Shown here piece after piece: positions 44,501 to 55,523 of a stretch of DNA of 64,000 bases. This stretch comes from Amoebophrya sp. A120 (lineage: Eukaryota; Sar; Dinophyceae; Syndiniales; Amoebophryaceae). The notes beneath the pieces were generated by a model. That model had not been told where the DNA came from. It was given only the letters and a program-made list of their open reading frames with translations, and did no database searches. The position numbers and the translations under genes were made by a program. Positions within the stretch are counted from its first letter, which is position 1. Every line of letters begins with the position of its first letter. The DNA is taken from the NCBI GenBank assembly GCA_905178155.1, contig CAJINV010000019.1:316475-380474 (forward strand). The letters run 5' to 3'.

Positions 44501-45913
44501 TTTGTCGATTTCAATCCTGACACATCCATAAACGCTGCGGCGAGCGTAACTTTTCGACGCCGGCGTGCTGCCATAATTTTTGTCGTCCGTACTGGCGCTT
44601 GCGCTGTCCTCCTCCTCGTCATCGTCGGGAGCAGCAGTGCTAGCAGTACCAGATTTCCTCGGTACCACAACATCTTCAACCACGCGAGCATGAGAAGGTA
44701 GACGATCTACGTGATGTCGTGCTCTCTTGTTTTTGTGTCCACCTGCTTCCTTCTCTCGTCGTGCAGGGTTAGTAGTAATATGATTCATCTCTTGATTTTT
44801 CAATTTTTCCATTTTCCTCATCGTGCCTCCTCCTCCTTCCAGCTGCACTGGTCGCGGCCGCCCGTGAAGCTGGCGAGAAAGCTGATGTTGTTGACCGTCG
44901 CCGCAGTAGTCCTTGTCATCTCCACCGCCCGACACACCACGCCTTGCAGGGATAGATGAAGAGGATGGCACTTGCAGATTATGATTACCATAGGGGTTCT
45001 TCACGTTGTAAAAATAATCTTCATATGTTGCGTGAACATGATCGTTTGTGTTCATCCCGATATCAGACGGAGATCCATTTGGCATTTGTTCCCAAGCTGC
45101 TCTACCGCCCCCATCTGAGTAGGTCGTTTCACCGCTCGACGCGAACCGGCTCGCCGTTCCGCATGGTGCCTCCGTCTGCTGGTAGTACTGCCCCCCAGAT
45201 GAGGTTCTTGTAGCGTCAACCTCAACACGAGAAGTTGGAAACGAGGAGAAGAAGGAAAAACCAGATCCTGAAAAAGATTCTCCGGGGGGAAATAAAGTAG
45301 AAGCACCTCTTCCTGCAGGTAGTTGTTCATCTGTTCGTGTTCTTCCAGAGCTGGAGTGAAAAGAAGCGAGAACTGAACTCGCAATTGAGAACTCAAAAAA
45401 GCTGTCCCACGTCCTCTTCAGGAAATAAGTTGAAGCTCCTTTTGGCTGCTCGTCCTCGGCCTCCGAAGGGACAGGGAGAAAACTCGTCTGGTGCAGGTAC
45501 CCGACCAGCACGACGGAACCCGCTGCGAGTAAACGCCAGCGGAACAGCAACCCAGGGAAGTAGTTATCATGGTGGCTTGGTTTATTGCGCTCTGTAGTAG
45601 ATGATGATGTTGATGAAGGTGGACAATTTATAGCATTTCTAAGGCCCGTCCATGGAGTCCCGGCCCCGGTACAGGTGGTAAGCGGTTTCATAATGGTCTC
45701 CGTCTCGTGATGAGTTAGTTTCTGCCTGTCGCGAAGACCTGTAGCCTGGCACGGTTCCTTTTTTGTCCTCGTGCTGGTGTTTGACGACGCAATAGTAGCT
45801 GTGGCTGGCACGACTGCCCCGGTTGGTGGTTTCGATGTCAACATGCTCGTGCTGCCACACGAAGGAGCCTGGGCATGTTTTGGCCGATAATTCCCTTTCG
45901 TCGCCGCCGGCAT
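38518..45913 (-). CDS. JmjC/cupin-8 domain protein, membrane-anchored, paralog 2
   Basis: Exons: 45913-44531, 44219-44156, 44030-44005, 43735-43636, 43383-43318, 43038-42815, 42562-42475, 42222-41258, about 40972-40822, 40659-40166, 39476-39397 and 38692-38518; about 1,250 aa. ATG 45913 (MPAATKGNYRPKHAQ). A hydrophobic stretch near residue 130 (LLAAGSVVLVGYL) suggests a type II anchor, followed by a long Ser/Gly/charged region. The JmjC-type half parallels the neighbour: KPLILRNVGVPEGTRSI, FGRFEVPVHVSQAFHALNG, DFVCSMEQMRKLLLPW, IPYQLYLQEDMPERVED, PYLHRKILSAPQSPP, GGSAGTVVNAHTD/CNAKLL, NYWGRRKMHLFDGLPL, IGPGDAIFLPEMFFSDAT. HxD is intact (HTD, 40823-40831), but the region after PEM has Ser/Asp where the second iron-binding His is expected. 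Ten introners interrupt the gene; one lies right after the HTD codons. Substrate and compartment are unknown. Confidence 0.75.
38693..39396. mobile_element. Introner, family B, enlarged by an insertion
   Basis: 704 bp, last intron of JmjC paralog 2. Starts like the 330-bp element at 9674, then about 350 bp of unrelated DNA (about 38781-39130), then resumes at CCCCAGAGTTGTCATGC. Flanks TTTGG/TCTGG. Confidence 0.85.
39907..39968. repeat. Perfect 62-bp GC-rich palindrome
   Basis: Starts GTCGTCGGCCAGGGCAGC, is centred on GGCCGGCCGGCC and ends GCTGCCCTGGCCGACGAC; every base pairs with its partner across the centre by eye. Located in the middle of the nested foldback element. Confidence 0.9.
39972..40002. 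repeat. Interstitial telomere-like tract
   Basis: AACCCCAAACCCTAGACCCT followed by AATCCCTAAAC, imperfect CCCTAAA-type units directly beside the 62-bp palindrome. Confidence 0.6.
40660..40821. mobile_element. Introner, family H
   Basis: 162 bp, JmjC paralog 2, right after the HTD codons. Inverted ends contain AAATTCATTCCCGTACA and a one-mismatch inverse. Flanks AGTCA/CGTCA; removal with one copy gives HTD/CNAKLL. Confidence 0.82.
42223..42474. mobile_element. Introner, family A (252-bp subfamily)
   Basis: JmjC paralog 2. Flanking repeat CCTTC. Interior nearly identical to 42563-42814. Confidence 0.94.
42563..42814. mobile_element. Introner, family A (252-bp subfamily)
   Basis: JmjC paralog 2, separated from the previous copy by an 88-nt exon. 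Flanking repeat TTGTA. Confidence 0.94.
43039..43317. mobile_element. Introner, family B (279-bp subfamily), inverted
   Basis: JmjC paralog 2. Reverse-complement orientation relative to 13544-13822 and 18198-18476. Flanks GCTCT/GTTCT. Confidence 0.92.
43384..43635. mobile_element. Introner, family E
   Basis: 252 bp, JmjC paralog 2. Flanking repeat CTTGG. Confidence 0.92.
43736..44004. mobile_element. Introner, family B
   Basis: 269 bp, JmjC paralog 2. Flanking repeat GCACT. Confidence 0.92.
44031..44155. mobile_element. Introner, family I (shortest)
   Basis: 125 bp, JmjC paralog 2. Inverted ends with ACCATTCCCATCCA and a diverged inverse. Flanks TCGCC/TCGTC. A 26-nt exon separates it from the preceding element. 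Confidence 0.8.
44220..44530. mobile_element. Introner, family G
   Basis: 311 bp, JmjC paralog 2. Flanking repeat AACGC. Confidence 0.92.
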
Positions 45914-46581
45914 TATTTTCGTTTGGTCAATCTCAATTGCTCGCTCCTGGTCATATTGATAGATAAATGTCTCTACTTACACCTCCTCCGATAGGTCATT
46001 CACCTTCTTAACGGGCGTTGCAAATCACAAAGGAAAGGATTGGATCACAAGAACTTTATTCTCTTGCAAGGGCACGAAGGAATTGGATCACAAGAGAAGA
46101 TTTCAGTTTTTTATTGCTTGTGGTCACATCAGCATGTACAAGTAGTTTAGGATCTTCCTCCTTGAAAGGAAAACAATGCTAGCCTTAGCGGCGGATGAAA
46201 AGAAAGGTCAAGGTAGTTTATTCACACAAAGGAACGGACGCGGAAGATGTTGCTGACATCGTTGACACGTCGGGAGCTAGTATAGAATGCTGTACCACTA
46301 CCAGAATGGCACAGATTCGACGCGCAGGTCTCTGTGTTTGTACAACGTTGAACACATGTCGCACTTTGAGTCAAACCACACGAAGCTGCAAGTGTGGCAT
46401 GAAAGTAGCAGGGCGAAGAAACCAAACCACCTTCGACTTCATTTACAACTAACGTAACCGGAAATAACTCATAGTACTGCTTTCGAATTTGTATAGATTA
46501 TATGAATTTTTCATGGGGGTTGGCAGTGAAAGTCAGTTTACGAAAAATGAAATCAAAAATCAAACTAAAAAAACGCGGCTA

Positions 46582-49516
46582 CTAGTGTAGCCCTGCCTGG
46601 GTTAACATGCAGTGAAAAATAAACCTATCTACAAAAATCTGAATCTGTATAATTACGACTCTACGAGGGCTGGAAGGGCTCTCCTCCGCTCCTTCCTCAG
46701 GATCCTCCTCGGACCCTGCCGCCTGTTGTCTCGCCGCGACTTCTATGAGAGTGCACAACTCCCCCTCCCCCTCATTTGTATTGCATGAACAGCAAGACAA
46801 GCGTCAGCAAGAATACAGGTTTTGCATGACAAATTTGGACAGGAGTGTAGCGCTATTTGGGCTGCCAGAACTTGTCATGCAAACAGTGCGAAGAGGCAGA
46901 GGGTGAGTTTGGTATTTTGCATGACAAATGAGGGGGAGGGAGAGTTGTGCACTCTCATAACTTCTCGTGCGGGACGGACACCGGAAACTGAGCGCCCAGA
47001 AGGACTCTCCTGTCGGTTGCCCGTTTGCGTCTGCGTTTTGGAATTCCAAATCGATTCCCACTGTGAGTCTTCGCATGTCCGGCGAAAGGAGAAAGTCCTG
47101 GTGCTCTGCGTAGAGTCGCTCCTTCATGATACTCTTCAACCGCAAGTTCGTTCCCGGCTGCCCTCCGCGGGACGGTATCCTCGAGATGAAAAGGGAGCTA
47201 CTCCTAGCACAGAACATCGATTTTTGTTTTTCATGTCATACACTAGAAGCACCGTTATTTGGTTTCCTATGTAATATGAGGTGGAGATTTTTGAAGATGT
47301 ATCTTTCCATTAAGGGTGGAAATGCGACGTATAGGAAAGATGAAACCAAAAAACGCAGAAGCAGAACTCGTTTCTTGCATATTACTTACTACATGCCGGC
47401 GAAGTTCAGCCGCCGCTGTGTGCTGCAGCGCCATCTCTCTGTCCATGACAAATGTTCAGTTATTTTCACCGGTGGTTATATACTGTGTCTTTGCATGACC
47501 ACTGACAAGTCAAACTTCGTGCTCTTGCTAGTGTAGCATTATGAATTCTCCAGGCGATAAAATCCGGTACATGCGGCATGTGTACTTCGAGGCCGTCATG
47601 CCCACCGTCTTTCGCGAGAAACGTCTCAACGTAGTCCTGCAAAGGGCGTCCGCAACCCTTCTTCGTCAGGCTCCCCAGCAGGTCAATGGCCACCTCCGTT
47701 TTTGTGACCTCTGGGTGCGGAGGCATACTGCTCCTTCGCGATGCTTGCTGGTCTGGCGATGTTGGCCCCCCTACCCCGCCGCCACCAGCAGAAGATAGAG
47801 CTGCACCTGCTCCTGCAAACGACGTCGGCTGCTCTAGTGATCCACCTGGCGGTCGTGGAGCCATTTCATCATCCAAAACAACCTCTGGCGCAGAAGCGGC
47901 AAGTCCCCGTGGACGAAGTGCCGCGCCTGCTAGGGGTCGATCTTCTCGTGCATCGTCACTTTGCTGCATCTTCCGTGTATTTGTTCGCCGTGATGATGTT
48001 TTTAGAGCTGCAGCACCAGTTTCTGCGTCCGGTACTAGTGCCGATCCTGCGTCGTCGGCCTTTCCCAGTGCTATTCCTGCTTCTTCTCCAGAAGAAGCAG
48101 CCTCCCCTCCAGAAGAAGCAGCCTGGTGTGCTGCAGAAGTTGTTTCTGCTTCCTGTTCTTGTTCCCTGGTCCGCAGCGGAGTTGTTCTTTCCTTCTGTTG
48201 CAACATCGAGTCCCAGAATTCGTCATCCGCAACGTCGTATCAAAAGCAAAAATGTCTGGGTCTGGAAACTTGTGATGCTGGGTGGCGTCTCATGAGGAGG
48301 CCACAAGTGCTGGCTCAGTATGGCAAGTTTCTGAGCTCCTTGGTGTTGCCTATTCTGCATGACAAACTGCGTTTCTGCATGACAGAAAAAGGGGGGTCTT
48401 GGGTAATGGGCATGACAAATTTAAGAGTCATGTGAGACAAGCATGACAAACTTGCATTCTTCCAGACCCAGACATTTTTGCACTTGATACGTCGTCGGGA
48501 TCTGGGAGCAGCTCGTGCTCCGGAAAGAAGTCGTAGTCGTCGTCAGGTCGGAGGTCGTGGTCACTGTGACTGCTGTCATGCTGTGAAGGCGATCCCTCGT
48601 CCGAAACTTCGCCGGAGTGATCCACATCGGAAAACGACGAGGAAGACTCGTCCTCCTGTTGATCAAAACTGTCCTGGTTGCTGTTTCGCAAAGCCTCCTC
48701 GAACGAGGAAGTTGGAACTGGTGCGGCGCCGGCTGCTCCTCGGGCTTCACCCGTAGTCTGGCCACTGTCAGTCGAATCCTCGAAGGAATTCCTATCGGAC
48801 CTGAGTTGTCCTAGAAGATCCTCGGTTCTTTCGATTCTCTGCGTGCTGGGAGGTTGTTCTTGCTGAGTTTTAATGCCTTGACGGACGTTCTTGCTCTTGT
48901 TGATGCTGCTAGCTTTGGTCCTATCAATGGGCTCGTCGAGGACTTCCGATAGCTTCCGCGCCGAAACGACAGGAAAAATCATGCTAGTAGTAAACAGATG
49001 CGACAGGGGGCCGGTTGCAGTTCTTCTATCACCAGAAGAATTTGTTGTTCTTGTTTCCCAGCCGCTCCATTGGAGAAATCCTACATGGTCCCGCGTTGCA
49101 CACAGCAAAAGCAAGGCATAGAAGTAGCGGTAGTGGCAGTTGAAGCGGTACGACTGGTCGGAAGTAGATCTACTTTTTGTCCTGACGACCACCTCGCTGT
49201 GTCTACTTCCGTGCTCAAAATCTTCGTCGCGGCCACTTCTATTTCTTGCCGTATCTCTGCCTTGTTGAGCAGCGCATGAAGATGTTGTTTCTTGTGGCTC
49301 CTCGGCATTCTTTCTCCGTTTCCTCGTATGACAGCCCACGTTGATGTTGGAAAATAGTGCGAGGCGCAGGCGGTGCCAGGCGTGGTAGTCCTCGTAGTTC
49401 TTCTTCATTTTTTCTCGTCCGGCCAGAACTTGTAAATCCGCCCCTCGTCCGAGCATCCTGCTCCGGATGTAGTTGTTGAAACAGCGCTCCTTGTTTTTCC
49501 TGATTAAGGGGTACAA
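46582..49516 (-). CDS. Unrecognised membrane protein, acidic and low-complexity
   Basis: Exons: 49516-48490, 48237-about 47560, about 47215-46970 and 46743-46582. I do not recognise the family. The first exon is open from 49516 but has no ATG there (the first in-frame ATG is at 49456, MLGRGADLQVLAGREKMKK), so an upstream exon is possible; a TAG precedes the frame. A hydrophobic stretch (YFYALLLLCATRDHVGFL) may be a membrane span. Then come acidic and Ser-rich stretches (DESSSSFSDVDHSGEVSDEG) and an Ala/Gly/Ser-rich exon with EEA and SSGEEA repeats. The later exons look globular: EVAIDLLGSLTKKGCGRPL, DYVETFLAKDGGHDGLEVH, MKERLYAEHQDFLLSPD, RRLTVGIDLEFQNADANG. One family A and one family J introner interrupt it. 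The intron about 47216-47559 lacks obvious GT-AG ends and the C-terminus is uncertain. Confidence 0.55.
46744..46969. mobile_element. Introner, family J
   Basis: 226 bp in the unrecognised membrane gene. Near-perfect inverted ends with GAGTGCACAACTCCCCCTCC. Flanking repeat ACTTC. Confidence 0.9.
48238..48489. mobile_element. Introner, family A (252-bp subfamily)
   Basis: Unrecognised membrane gene; inverted relative to 42563-42814 and highly similar. Flanking repeat CGTCG. Confidence 0.93.
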
Positions 49517-50431
49517 CTAGCTTAATTACGTATAGGTGCGGCGACCAAATAAAATGTTGTGATCACAATTTATTATCCTCTTCTTCCTCTTCTATCCTCT
49601 TCTTCCTTCCTTCTTAATGTACTGGGAAATTAAAATGATGAGCAAAACATTCTAAGCGAGCGCAATAAGAGGGGAAATTCTACGTATAAAGAAGTACGAA
49701 GGAAATGGGGGCGAAAATGGTTTTGAGCGTGTCACCTTCACCTCTGAGACTAGTGGGTCAAGAAAAATCCAGGGAAGTTGCTATGAAAATCATCGGTTTT
49801 TTCTCATGATGTATGAACAAGCGAGCTCGAGGACGAGAATCATGTGGTCTTTCGAGCACGCATAATTTTTTTTTACAGAAATTATCCAACGATGTCATTT
49901 CCAACGGTACGACCGGAATGTGGTACGAAGGAATAGAGAACGACCGAGCTGTGCCAGAATAAGACCACGTTCTTGGACGAGAGCTTTCTTGTTGCAGCAC
50001 GAAGGGACCGAATATTTCCGGAGTGTCAGTGTTTTTTGTGTTCACGCCTCTACAACAAAACTCTTTTGCACGAAAATTCAGATGATTACAGGCAGGTGAG
50101 TAAGTCAGCAATTATAATCCGACGACAGAGACCGGTCCCTAGGGACGAAAAGACAAACCGAGGAAAATTGCAAACATCAATAGAGCATCTGTCGTTAACG
50201 AATCACGGCACCGAAAGTGGAAAAATGACAATGACGCTTTCTGTTCTGTAGGCGAAATAAACCGATGAACGCTACATCTGACAGCGAACGACTTTTACCG
50301 GCAATATTTTCTCTTATTACAGGCATAGCAGGAGCAAATAGTACTTTCTTATTCTTACGAGTACTTAGATAGTGCCTTCGAAGGAGAACAATTTTCGTCT
50401 GAACTGTCCATCGCCCTTCTCCTGTTCTGCG
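49517..50431. other. Spacer, possible 5' part of the unrecognised membrane gene
   Basis: Contains pyrimidine-rich TTCTTCCTC runs (about 49575-49615). The frame entering 49516 follows TAG, which could be an intron acceptor, so an upstream exon of the 46582-49516 gene may lie here; I could not identify one. Confidence 0.3.
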
Positions 50432-50941
50432 TTAAAAAGCTGTGGAGACAAAAATTCTTCTTGTGGCTAAAACCGCATTAGAAGTTGTTGTATTAATCAT
50501 CTTCATCCCCAGCTTGTAGATATAGTTTTTGTTGCAACGTCTCACCGCAACCGCGTTCTGTTCGTCTACCGCCTTACATTCGGTACTTCTGTTCGCGTCA
50601 TTTTTCTGCGTTGCGGATGCGAGGCTTGATGCGTTGTCACTTTCAAGAACGAGATCTAAGACAAGTACAGCATCGTGGTCCGCAACTCCATCTACACCTG
50701 CTGCAGGTCTGCGAGGTACAAAAATTGAGAAAAAGGATGATGAGCTACAACGGCGTCTAGCAGTAGCAATTCTGTGTTTCGTAAAAGTTGCTCTTTCCTC
50801 GGTGGAAGTGACTGACAGGTCTGTGCTGTTTTTTGGCACGACATCCACGAGTTTGTTAATGTCGAACTGCAATTGTTCAAGGAAAATTAGCACGCTAATA
50901 CTTCTTGATAAAACTGACTGTGATAAAGAAAAAAGCTTCAT
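50432..50941 (-). CDS. Possible small gene, 169 codons, unrecognised
   Basis: An uninterrupted frame from ATG 50941 to a stop at 50432. The N-terminus is moderately hydrophobic (SLSQSVLSRSISVLIFLEQ), followed by a mixed, Ser/Arg-rich body (RRRCSSSSFFSIFVPRRP) and a Lys/Asn-containing tail. No family is recognised. It is on the same strand as its neighbours, but it has no intron although almost every gene here does, and the opposite strand is also open for 138 codons, so it may be chance. Confidence 0.25.
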   Translation of the reverse strand: MKLFSLSQSVLSRSISVLIFLEQLQFDINKLVDVVPKNSTDLSVTSTEERATFTKHRIATARRRCSSSSFFSIFVPRRPAAGVDGVADHDAVLVLDLVLESDNASSLASATQKNDANRSTECKAVDEQNAVAVRRCNKNYIYKLGMKMINTTTSNAVLATRRIFVSTAF

Positions 50942-51115
50942 TTAGCCCCGTTCACTCCTTTAAAAATTGTCTCCATGTCCTTTCGCATGCGCCAGTGCCC
51001 GCCGACGGCTGGTGTATGGATGTGTTTTCACTTTCAGTTGAAGAAGTGATTGCGAGTGCCTTTCTTGTGCATAAGAGACATCCGTAAAAACAAAAGACGC
51101 AAAAAGTAAAAACAA

Positions 51116-52433
51116 CTACAAGGCAGCATAAAATAAATTGATACGTCCCTTCGTCTTGTCGTAGAAGTCCGAGACGTTCTCCGTCTTCGCTTTGTACGCC
51201 AGCAGCTCGAGGGCATAAAAATCCCGGCGGTTATGGATCGAAATTTTTGCAGTGTCACGAACGGATATTAAACAGAATGCAGTACGATACGTGCCATGCC
51301 AGGAACATATAAGATCATCAGTACTACTACACTGATAGTGTTGATCTACTTTCGCAACAAATGATCACGAAGATGGTCAGTGTACACCTGGACAACAAAA
51401 AATTTTGCAGAATGTAAGTCTGCTCGTGAATTTCTTTTTTATCTTCATCATCATCTTCGTCGTCCTGATCCTGCAATACAAATTTGCTGCTTTCCTTGGA
51501 TATTCTCGGCCACGGATGTACTGGTGCAGCAGTAATGGCACGGTGCATGGCCACACGACGGTACCTGGGGCAATGTATTTGTCATGCTATAGCATAGACT
51601 GCAACATCATCAGTGATAGTTGTACACAATAATGAAAACGTGGTCATGCCAAACATCATGCGACGCTGTGTAGTTGCTTCATCTGCAAACCGCTGACTGA
51701 GCTTCTAAAAAACATACAAAAGTAATCCCACAACAAATACGGCAAAAAGTTCCCGCTTTAATCACCCTGACCCTGCCCCAGGCGGTCATTCTTGGGGTGA
51801 TAAACGCAGTGTGCGCCGTTTTCAGGATTCCGCCCAAAGCTTCCATCTTGTCAGGTTTTTTGTCCTCGTCAGGTACCAAGCAAATCAAGTACTCCAGCCC
51901 AACACGAAACTTCGTGCAATCCAGCAAACCACTACACACAGTAGAAAAGAACTGACCAGATAAAATTTCACGGTATCAGAAACAATGCCCTGGCTTGCCT
52001 AGCCCGAGCGTGCACCGCTTATACATGCGTAACTCTCCTGTATTATCCAAAGAACAAGCAGCGCAAGAAAGAGCCATGTCTCGTCGCAGATGAAAAGCAG
52101 CAACTGTATCTAAGTCGGTTCTAAGGCAGCAAACATCTCCTGAGAGTGAAGCAGACGGATGAAAAAAGTGCTACTACTCTACTCTCGCGTACTTCGGCTC
52201 TGTGTTGTCGCTCATTCCTCAAAGCTCCACAACAGGCAGAAAAAAAAACAAGTACTTAATACAGGCACGTACAACTAGAACAGAAAACCCGTACGATCAG
52301 ACCAAGACTTCCGCATCCGGTTCCAAACACGGTTTACTCAGTTTCAAATGACTGTATCATACCGTGCTGCTTTCTTGTCGTTTTGAGGTTCCTTGAAAAA
52401 TTCTGTATACTTCGCTGTCTGCGTTCTTGACAT
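51116..52433 (-). CDS. Unrecognised small multi-exon gene
   Basis: Candidate first exon 52433-52363 begins with ATG (MSRTQTAKYTEFFKEPQND) and ends at a GTATGA donor. A second exon at about 51928-51760 follows a TGTAG acceptor: LLDCTKFRVGLEYLICLVPD, KMEALGGILKTAHTAFITPR. A third, about 51537-51470 after a CCCCAG acceptor, reads TVVWPCTVPLLLHQYIRGRE. The last, about 51250-51116, reads RRDFYALELLAYKAKTENVS and ends with FYAAL and TAG. These segments are amphipathic and non-repetitive, as real exons tend to be, and share strand and spacing with the neighbours, but the joins are not proven and the last acceptor is unclear. I do not recognise the protein; a faint likeness of exon 2 to PEX11 is too weak to use. 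No introner was found in this gene. Confidence 0.4.
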
Positions 52434-52760
52434 GAGTCGATAGGCCGCCAAATGGAGTACTTATTCCAAACTTTCCGTGCTGTGACTCAGGATGTAGTCG
52501 TACTTAGCAGATTTTTTCTGTCGGGACCCGAAGAAGATACCTATTGTCCTTTCACAGGCCCGACGAGAAAATTGTGTCTGGGGGTACCATAACACAGCCG
52601 GAGGTCGACAGGAGCAGTCGCGGGTAGTTTTTGTGTAGCGCTGGTCAGAAGCAAGACTAGGAGTGGGAGTTGTCGTGAGAAGTAGATAGATTGTTCCTCA
52701 CGCCGATGATCCACGATTGATCGCGTTTGCTACTTACCCGCACGAGGACAAACTTGTTTC

Positions 52761-55112
52761 TTAACCCATCACGACATCGCCGTCCTTGTCCAGAGTGTTC
52801 CCTTCTTCGACGATTATTCTCTTCTTGAACAAATCTGACCCGGCAACCACTGGCGTGCAGCCCTGTGAGGATGTCGATGTTTAGGTGTTGTGAATTATGC
52901 ATAACAGTTTCACCTCACATGCAAATAAGGAAATTTTCATGCATGCTCAGGCATGGAAAATAAATCCAATGCATGATAGATGTGCTCCTTATGAATTGCA
53001 AAAGTATCGCACTCGTATAAATGCATTACAAATTTCCCCAGCATGAGAAGTAAAATTTGTCATGCGGATTTACCTTCAGAAAAAAATTTGTAATGCATGA
53101 CTGCAATACGAGTACTTACAAAAAAAAAGACGCACTGTTTTCCTTACCATGGGGAAGGGTGCGAACTCCGCCTTGTAGGCCTTCTGGTTTTCGCTTCTGT
53201 AGGCTCGGATGTGCTTCTTGCCTTCCTCTTTCAAATGCAAAAATGTCTGGGTCTGGAAGAATCCGAAATTTGTTATGCTGTTTTTGGATGACACAGAATG
53301 TCTGTCAGGGAAGCCCTAGCATCACAGATTTTTAGAGGCCTTCCTGATGCGTATTCCGCATGACAAATGCCCTCCACGCGTAGCACAAACCGGACTCCTC
53401 TTGCTGGTCATGCAATACAGAATTTTTTACAGTCCAAAGTTAGCATCACAAGTTCCAACCTTCCAGACCCAGACACTTTTGCAATCCATATCCTTCGTGA
53501 TAACGCAAATGTCGCAGTTGCCACCGGATCCAAGGTCGTTGAAGATACCTTTTTTCATAGATTCACCGGTGTTATCTTTGTTCTCATGTTCGTACTAGGC
53601 TGGATACGATGTTTCACGAAATCACATGAGAAATTGAAAACGGTCGCACTTGAAGATGAAAACAACATAGAGTATTCGTATTGTTTCTCGTCATGCTAAA
53701 TAATCGCTGACGATACCGGCTGATATTGCGTCGGCTACAAGCTCCTTTCCCTCCTCAATGGTCATGTTTTCTCGGTACCTCATTTCCATAACGGCCATTG
53801 CTGCCAGGGAACCTGTTTTCATTTATTGATTTTGATTTTCATCGTTGCTGATACGCGACACAGGAAAGGAGTGCGAAGTAAAGATACGCCTGGTTACTGT
53901 CCCTAAACCTCCTGCTTGTTGCAGCGATGCATTTACATTTAGCATGACAAGTAAAAAAAGCAAACATACCTGATCCCATGGTGGTGTATGGTAGCTTGTC
54001 TGTTGACCCGTGTGCGTGAATTTGGTACAGATGCGGCCCTTTCACATCATACCCTCCGAGGACCAAATGGCACCCGATGTGGCCCTGGTGTAAGATGCAT
54101 TTGGGTTTTATTTCATTCTTGGTTTCCTTTTCAGCGTCGTGAGTCCTACAATCCTCGTCCATGGAGTTCCGCTATAATCCAGCATCATGACAAGCAGTGC
54201 CATCTTCTGTCCTTCACGACAAGGTGAAGCACATCTTCGAAACAGAAAAAGGAAAAAACCACCAGCAGTTGTCACCAGTGCTTCTTCACTGGTCATGCTC
54301 ATGCATGCGCTCAGAATTATCATGTATCTATACTAGTACTTTCTTACCTGATATCTGAACAGCATCTGGCTGAGCCTTCTGACCACGGTGCAGACCCTTA
54401 CTTCGGTTCCCACATTCAAGGAGTGGATTTCCATTTGTCGCTGCATCAGTTCCGTTGTCGCGGTCAAGTCGGCGCTCGTTCCCGCCCCCGCGCACTGGAT
54501 GTTATCCGCGATGGGGTGGAGCTTGTCCGCGTTTTTGTCGGCTACTATCGCGCCAGCAGTCGCTCGCGTGTCCGCCCCAAGAATAACGGCATCTGTTGAT
54601 TTATTTTGGAGGTGGATTTATTTTGTTTCACTTACTACAGAAGATGAACTCGCATGCGTTTGCGTTAAGCGTAAGGAACTACCTCTGACGCAAAGGAAAA
54701 GGAACATGGTACAAACTCCACTTGTGAAAAATGATAATCACAAAAATATACTGCCGCAAACGATGCCGCAAATTGTCGTCCCGGTCTTCTTTGCCTGCGG
54801 GAAAGCAGCCTTGCCGGTCAGCGCTCTTGCCTGTGTGTGGTTTTGTGGTTCTTGATTCATGTTTTAGCTGTTGAACACATACAAAAACATAGATAAACAA
54901 GAGTGAAGCTATGCATGACAAACAGCGATCGGAATTTCTTGCAGCGTTAAATTGCGTTTCCGCATGGCAAGTAGAAACCAATTTATTTCCAATACCAGTC
55001 GTGTGTTCCTGGCACAATTGCTGAAGTCGAAACCTCCTCGGTCCAGCTCTTTCAAGTAGTCGAATTTGTCGGCCTTTTCCTGCCGCGTCGTTTCCACAGC
55101 CGCTGCTGCCAT
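52761..55112 (-). CDS. PSMB7: 20S proteasome subunit beta-2 (beta type-7)
   Basis: Trypsin-like catalytic subunit of the 20S core. Exons: 55112-54996, 54830-54752, 54592-54348, 54084-53970, 53812-53717, 53548-53491, 53228-53148 and 52862-52761; about 290 aa, near the usual 275-280. ATG 55112. The propeptide has the family phrase [14 protein letters not shown]. Processing at [13 protein letters not shown] exposes Thr1; Asp17 lies in [10 protein letters not shown] and Lys33 in [10 protein letters not shown], so the active site is intact. Further landmarks: [131 protein letters not shown]. Five of its introns are ordinary GT-AG introns and one is a family A introner; a truncated family F element sits inside the last intron. 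This housekeeping gene has few introners compared with its neighbours. Confidence 0.95.
52990..53118. mobile_element. Introner-like element, family F, right end truncated
   Basis: Inside the last intron of the proteasome gene. The left terminus (AAGTATCGCACTCGTATAAA) is intact, but the right arm stops after TACGAGTACTTACA. The host intron uses ordinary GT-AG sites, so this copy no longer defines splice sites. Confidence 0.75.
53229..53490. mobile_element. Introner, family A
   Basis: 262 bp, proteasome beta-2 gene. Flanks TCCTC/TCCTT. Confidence 0.9.
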
Positions 55113-55523
55113 GGTCCACAGACTTTTTCGGCGGTCGTTTTTACCGTATCAATTTCTGGACCGTTGTCGCTAGTATCGCAGCTTCAAGATGAGCGGCAAA
55201 AGCGCACCAACCTTCGCCACGTTTTCAAGTTGATGAGTGGCAGTCGTTGAGTGAAAAAGTATACGGATAACGATCGGTCTCTTTTCTACAAAGAGTCTGT
55301 CAACAGCTGCTTGTGCTTCTGTGGTCCGCTACTATCGATTGGAAAAATTTTTTGAGTAGGGAATCAATGATGAAGAATAGCCTCTAGGTAGTACAATGCT
55401 GTTTCCGTGTGGTTGTAGTGTCGCTGTTCTTGTATAGTAAACCAGGCTGTTGAACTAAAACTAGAAATAAATGAAAGAGAAGGTGATGAACAACTGATAG
55501 CGATGTGCACCTTCCGTTCACCT

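Noticed and set aside
46222-46425. 67-codon Cys-rich minus-strand frame (CVQRCTNTETC)
   Set aside because: Could be a small secreted protein, but it has no signal peptide, the plus strand is also open (85 codons), and no splice link to the neighbouring gene was found.
51696-51939. PEX11-like assignment of the gene at 51116-52433
   Set aside because: The likeness is limited to helix spacing in one exon; not enough to name a family.
52470-52560. Minus-strand segment reading FFGSRQKKSAKYDYILSH and then a stop
   Set aside because: Looks exon-like but could not be linked to the proteasome gene (which stops at 52761) or to the start at 52433; no start codon or acceptor evident.
11800-55200. Dinoflagellate spliced-leader relics at gene starts
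   Set aside because: I scanned the sequence upstream of several start codons and did not see a convincing relic of the leader.
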